Source: Mucilaginibacter tundrae
GTDB taxonomy: Bacteria > Bacteroidota > Bacteroidia > Sphingobacteriales > Sphingobacteriaceae
DNA length: 64,000 bases
Assembly (NCBI RefSeq): GCF_013408825.1
Contig: NZ_JACCBZ010000003.1
Span: forward strand, 372,001-436,000
Direction of reading: 5' to 3'
Below the pieces are notes generated by a model that saw only the letters and a program-made list of their open reading frames with translations, was not told the origin of the DNA and did no database searches. Numbering within the stretch: the stretch's first letter is position 1; each line of letters begins with the position of its first letter. This document shows positions 63,518 through 64,000 of this stretch, piece by piece. Position numbers and translations under genes: made by a program.

Positions 63518-63885
63518 AGATTAACTTCTTTTTCTGCTTTAATTTTCTCTAGTGTTAATAAGCTGGCATTTATAATTCCGCTTACTTCGTTAAATTTTGC
63601 TGTAATTTCTGCAGGGTTAGGATTTCCTGCTTTACAAGCATGTTCAATCTCCTGAATTATTGCCTGTGAATTAAGCATGCCGAAAAAACCAAGGTTTGCT
63701 TTTATTTTATGAGCTGCTGCTGCTGCTATAGCCCAATCTTGTGCTTTTAAGGCAACATCAATTTCCTGCATTATTTGCGGCGACTGATCTAAAAACATCG
63801 CGATTGATTCAACGATGAACTCATCGCTGCCATCAGCAATTTCATATAGAAAAGTCAGGTCGATATCGTTATTATTCTCTGACAT
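63514..63885 (-). CDS. Hpt domain phosphotransfer protein
   Basis: 123 residues, a lone histidine phosphotransfer four-helix bundle (about 15-115) with phosphorylatable His59 in AAAHKIKANLGFFGM. It should shuttle phosphate between hybrid kinases and response regulators. The partner is not in the window, unless the cut-off gene upstream is related. Convergent with purS. Confidence 0.92.
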   Translation of the reverse strand: MSENNNDIDLTFLYEIADGSDEFIVESIAMFLDQSPQIMQEIDVALKAQDWAIAAAAAHKIKANLGFFGMLNSQAIIQEIEHACKAGNPNPAEITAKFNEVSGIINASLLTLEKIKAEKEVNL

Positions 63886-63899
63886 AAAGGTTTACTAGT

Positions 63900-64000
63900 T
63901 CAAAAGTATATTTTTTTTACAATTAAATCATCTTTAAGCTCGTTTTTCAGGTCTGAAACAGTTTTTTCAAAACCCACATGTTTAAAACCGGGCGCAATCT
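63900..64000 (-). CDS. C-terminal end of a gene entering from the right edge
   Basis: An open minus-strand frame from the window edge reads IAPGFKHVGFEKTVSDLKNE, then LKDDLIVKKIYF and a stop at 63900-63902. It stops 15 bases before the Hpt gene start, so both are probably in one operon. Only 33 codons are visible and I do not recognise the family. Confidence 0.6.
   Translation of the reverse strand, partial: IAPGFKHVGFEKTVSDLKNELKDDLIVKKIYF

Overview
The window looks like chromosomal DNA of a Bacteroidota member of the Sphingobacteriaceae, most like Mucilaginibacter or Pedobacter. The reasons are a SusC/SusD pair with its own ECF sigma factor and FecR-type anti-sigma factor, FtsX-type ABC permeases of the Bacteroidota kind, Rho with a long acidic insert, type 2 PyrF, a near absence of Shine-Dalgarno sequences, and promoter-like boxes of the form TAnnTTTG. 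The genus is an inference; no rRNA gene is present.

Layout. 1-8.1 kb: a minus-strand nutrient-uptake operon (ECF sigma factor, FecR, SusC, SusD, TlpA-like thioredoxin, a cut-off secreted protein), with a possible antisense small RNA facing the susC leader. 8.5-16.3 kb: a plus-strand operon whose three overlapping genes turn glycogen or maltodextrin into trehalose (GlgX/TreX, TreZ, and a TreY-MalQ fusion). 16.4-21.5 kb: a stress cluster with an ankyrin protein coupled to a large HPII-type catalase, a Tat-exported short-chain dehydrogenase, a DUF4142 protein, a small YdaT-like protein and a frameshifted DUF3175 gene. 21.5-24.9 kb: HxlR regulator, aldo/keto reductase, sorbosone-dehydrogenase-like protein with cytochrome c, tRNA-Lys(CTT). 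25-34.9 kb: frameshifted universal stress protein, multi-PAS histidine kinase, PurU, FtsX-type permease, GH130 enzyme with the remains of a sugar porter directly upstream, RRM protein, DinB protein, Rrf2 regulator. 35-45 kb: TPR histidine kinase, TMEM175-like channel, FAD oxidoreductase, DUF6526 protein, second aldo/keto reductase, lipoprotein, YciI, galactokinase, TrmH-type methyltransferase, frameshifted ArsR regulator with paired operators, SRPBCC protein. 45-51 kb: glutamate synthase GltB-GltD. 51.5-64 kb: mostly housekeeping genes (GmhB, a multi-pass membrane protein, PyrG, YidC, an exonuclease/GIY-YIG protein flanked by two related palindromic repeats, PyrF, Rho, PssA, PurS, an Hpt protein and a cut-off gene).

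How it fits together. Trehalose synthesis, catalase, the Tat-exported dehydrogenase, DUF4142, YdaT-like, DUF3175 and universal stress proteins suggest a general-stress region for osmotic, desiccation and oxidative challenge. The SusCD locus has no glycoside hydrolase but does have a thioredoxin-like protein, so its substrate need not be a polysaccharide.

The most unusual observations are: a degraded sugar porter gene whose first ~65 and last ~45 codons are fused by an internal deletion; three conserved genes each broken by exactly one missing base; the two palindromic elements whose arms co-vary; the candidate antisense RNA at susC; and the TreY-MalQ fusion. No CRISPR array, insertion sequence, prophage or recognisable defence island was seen.
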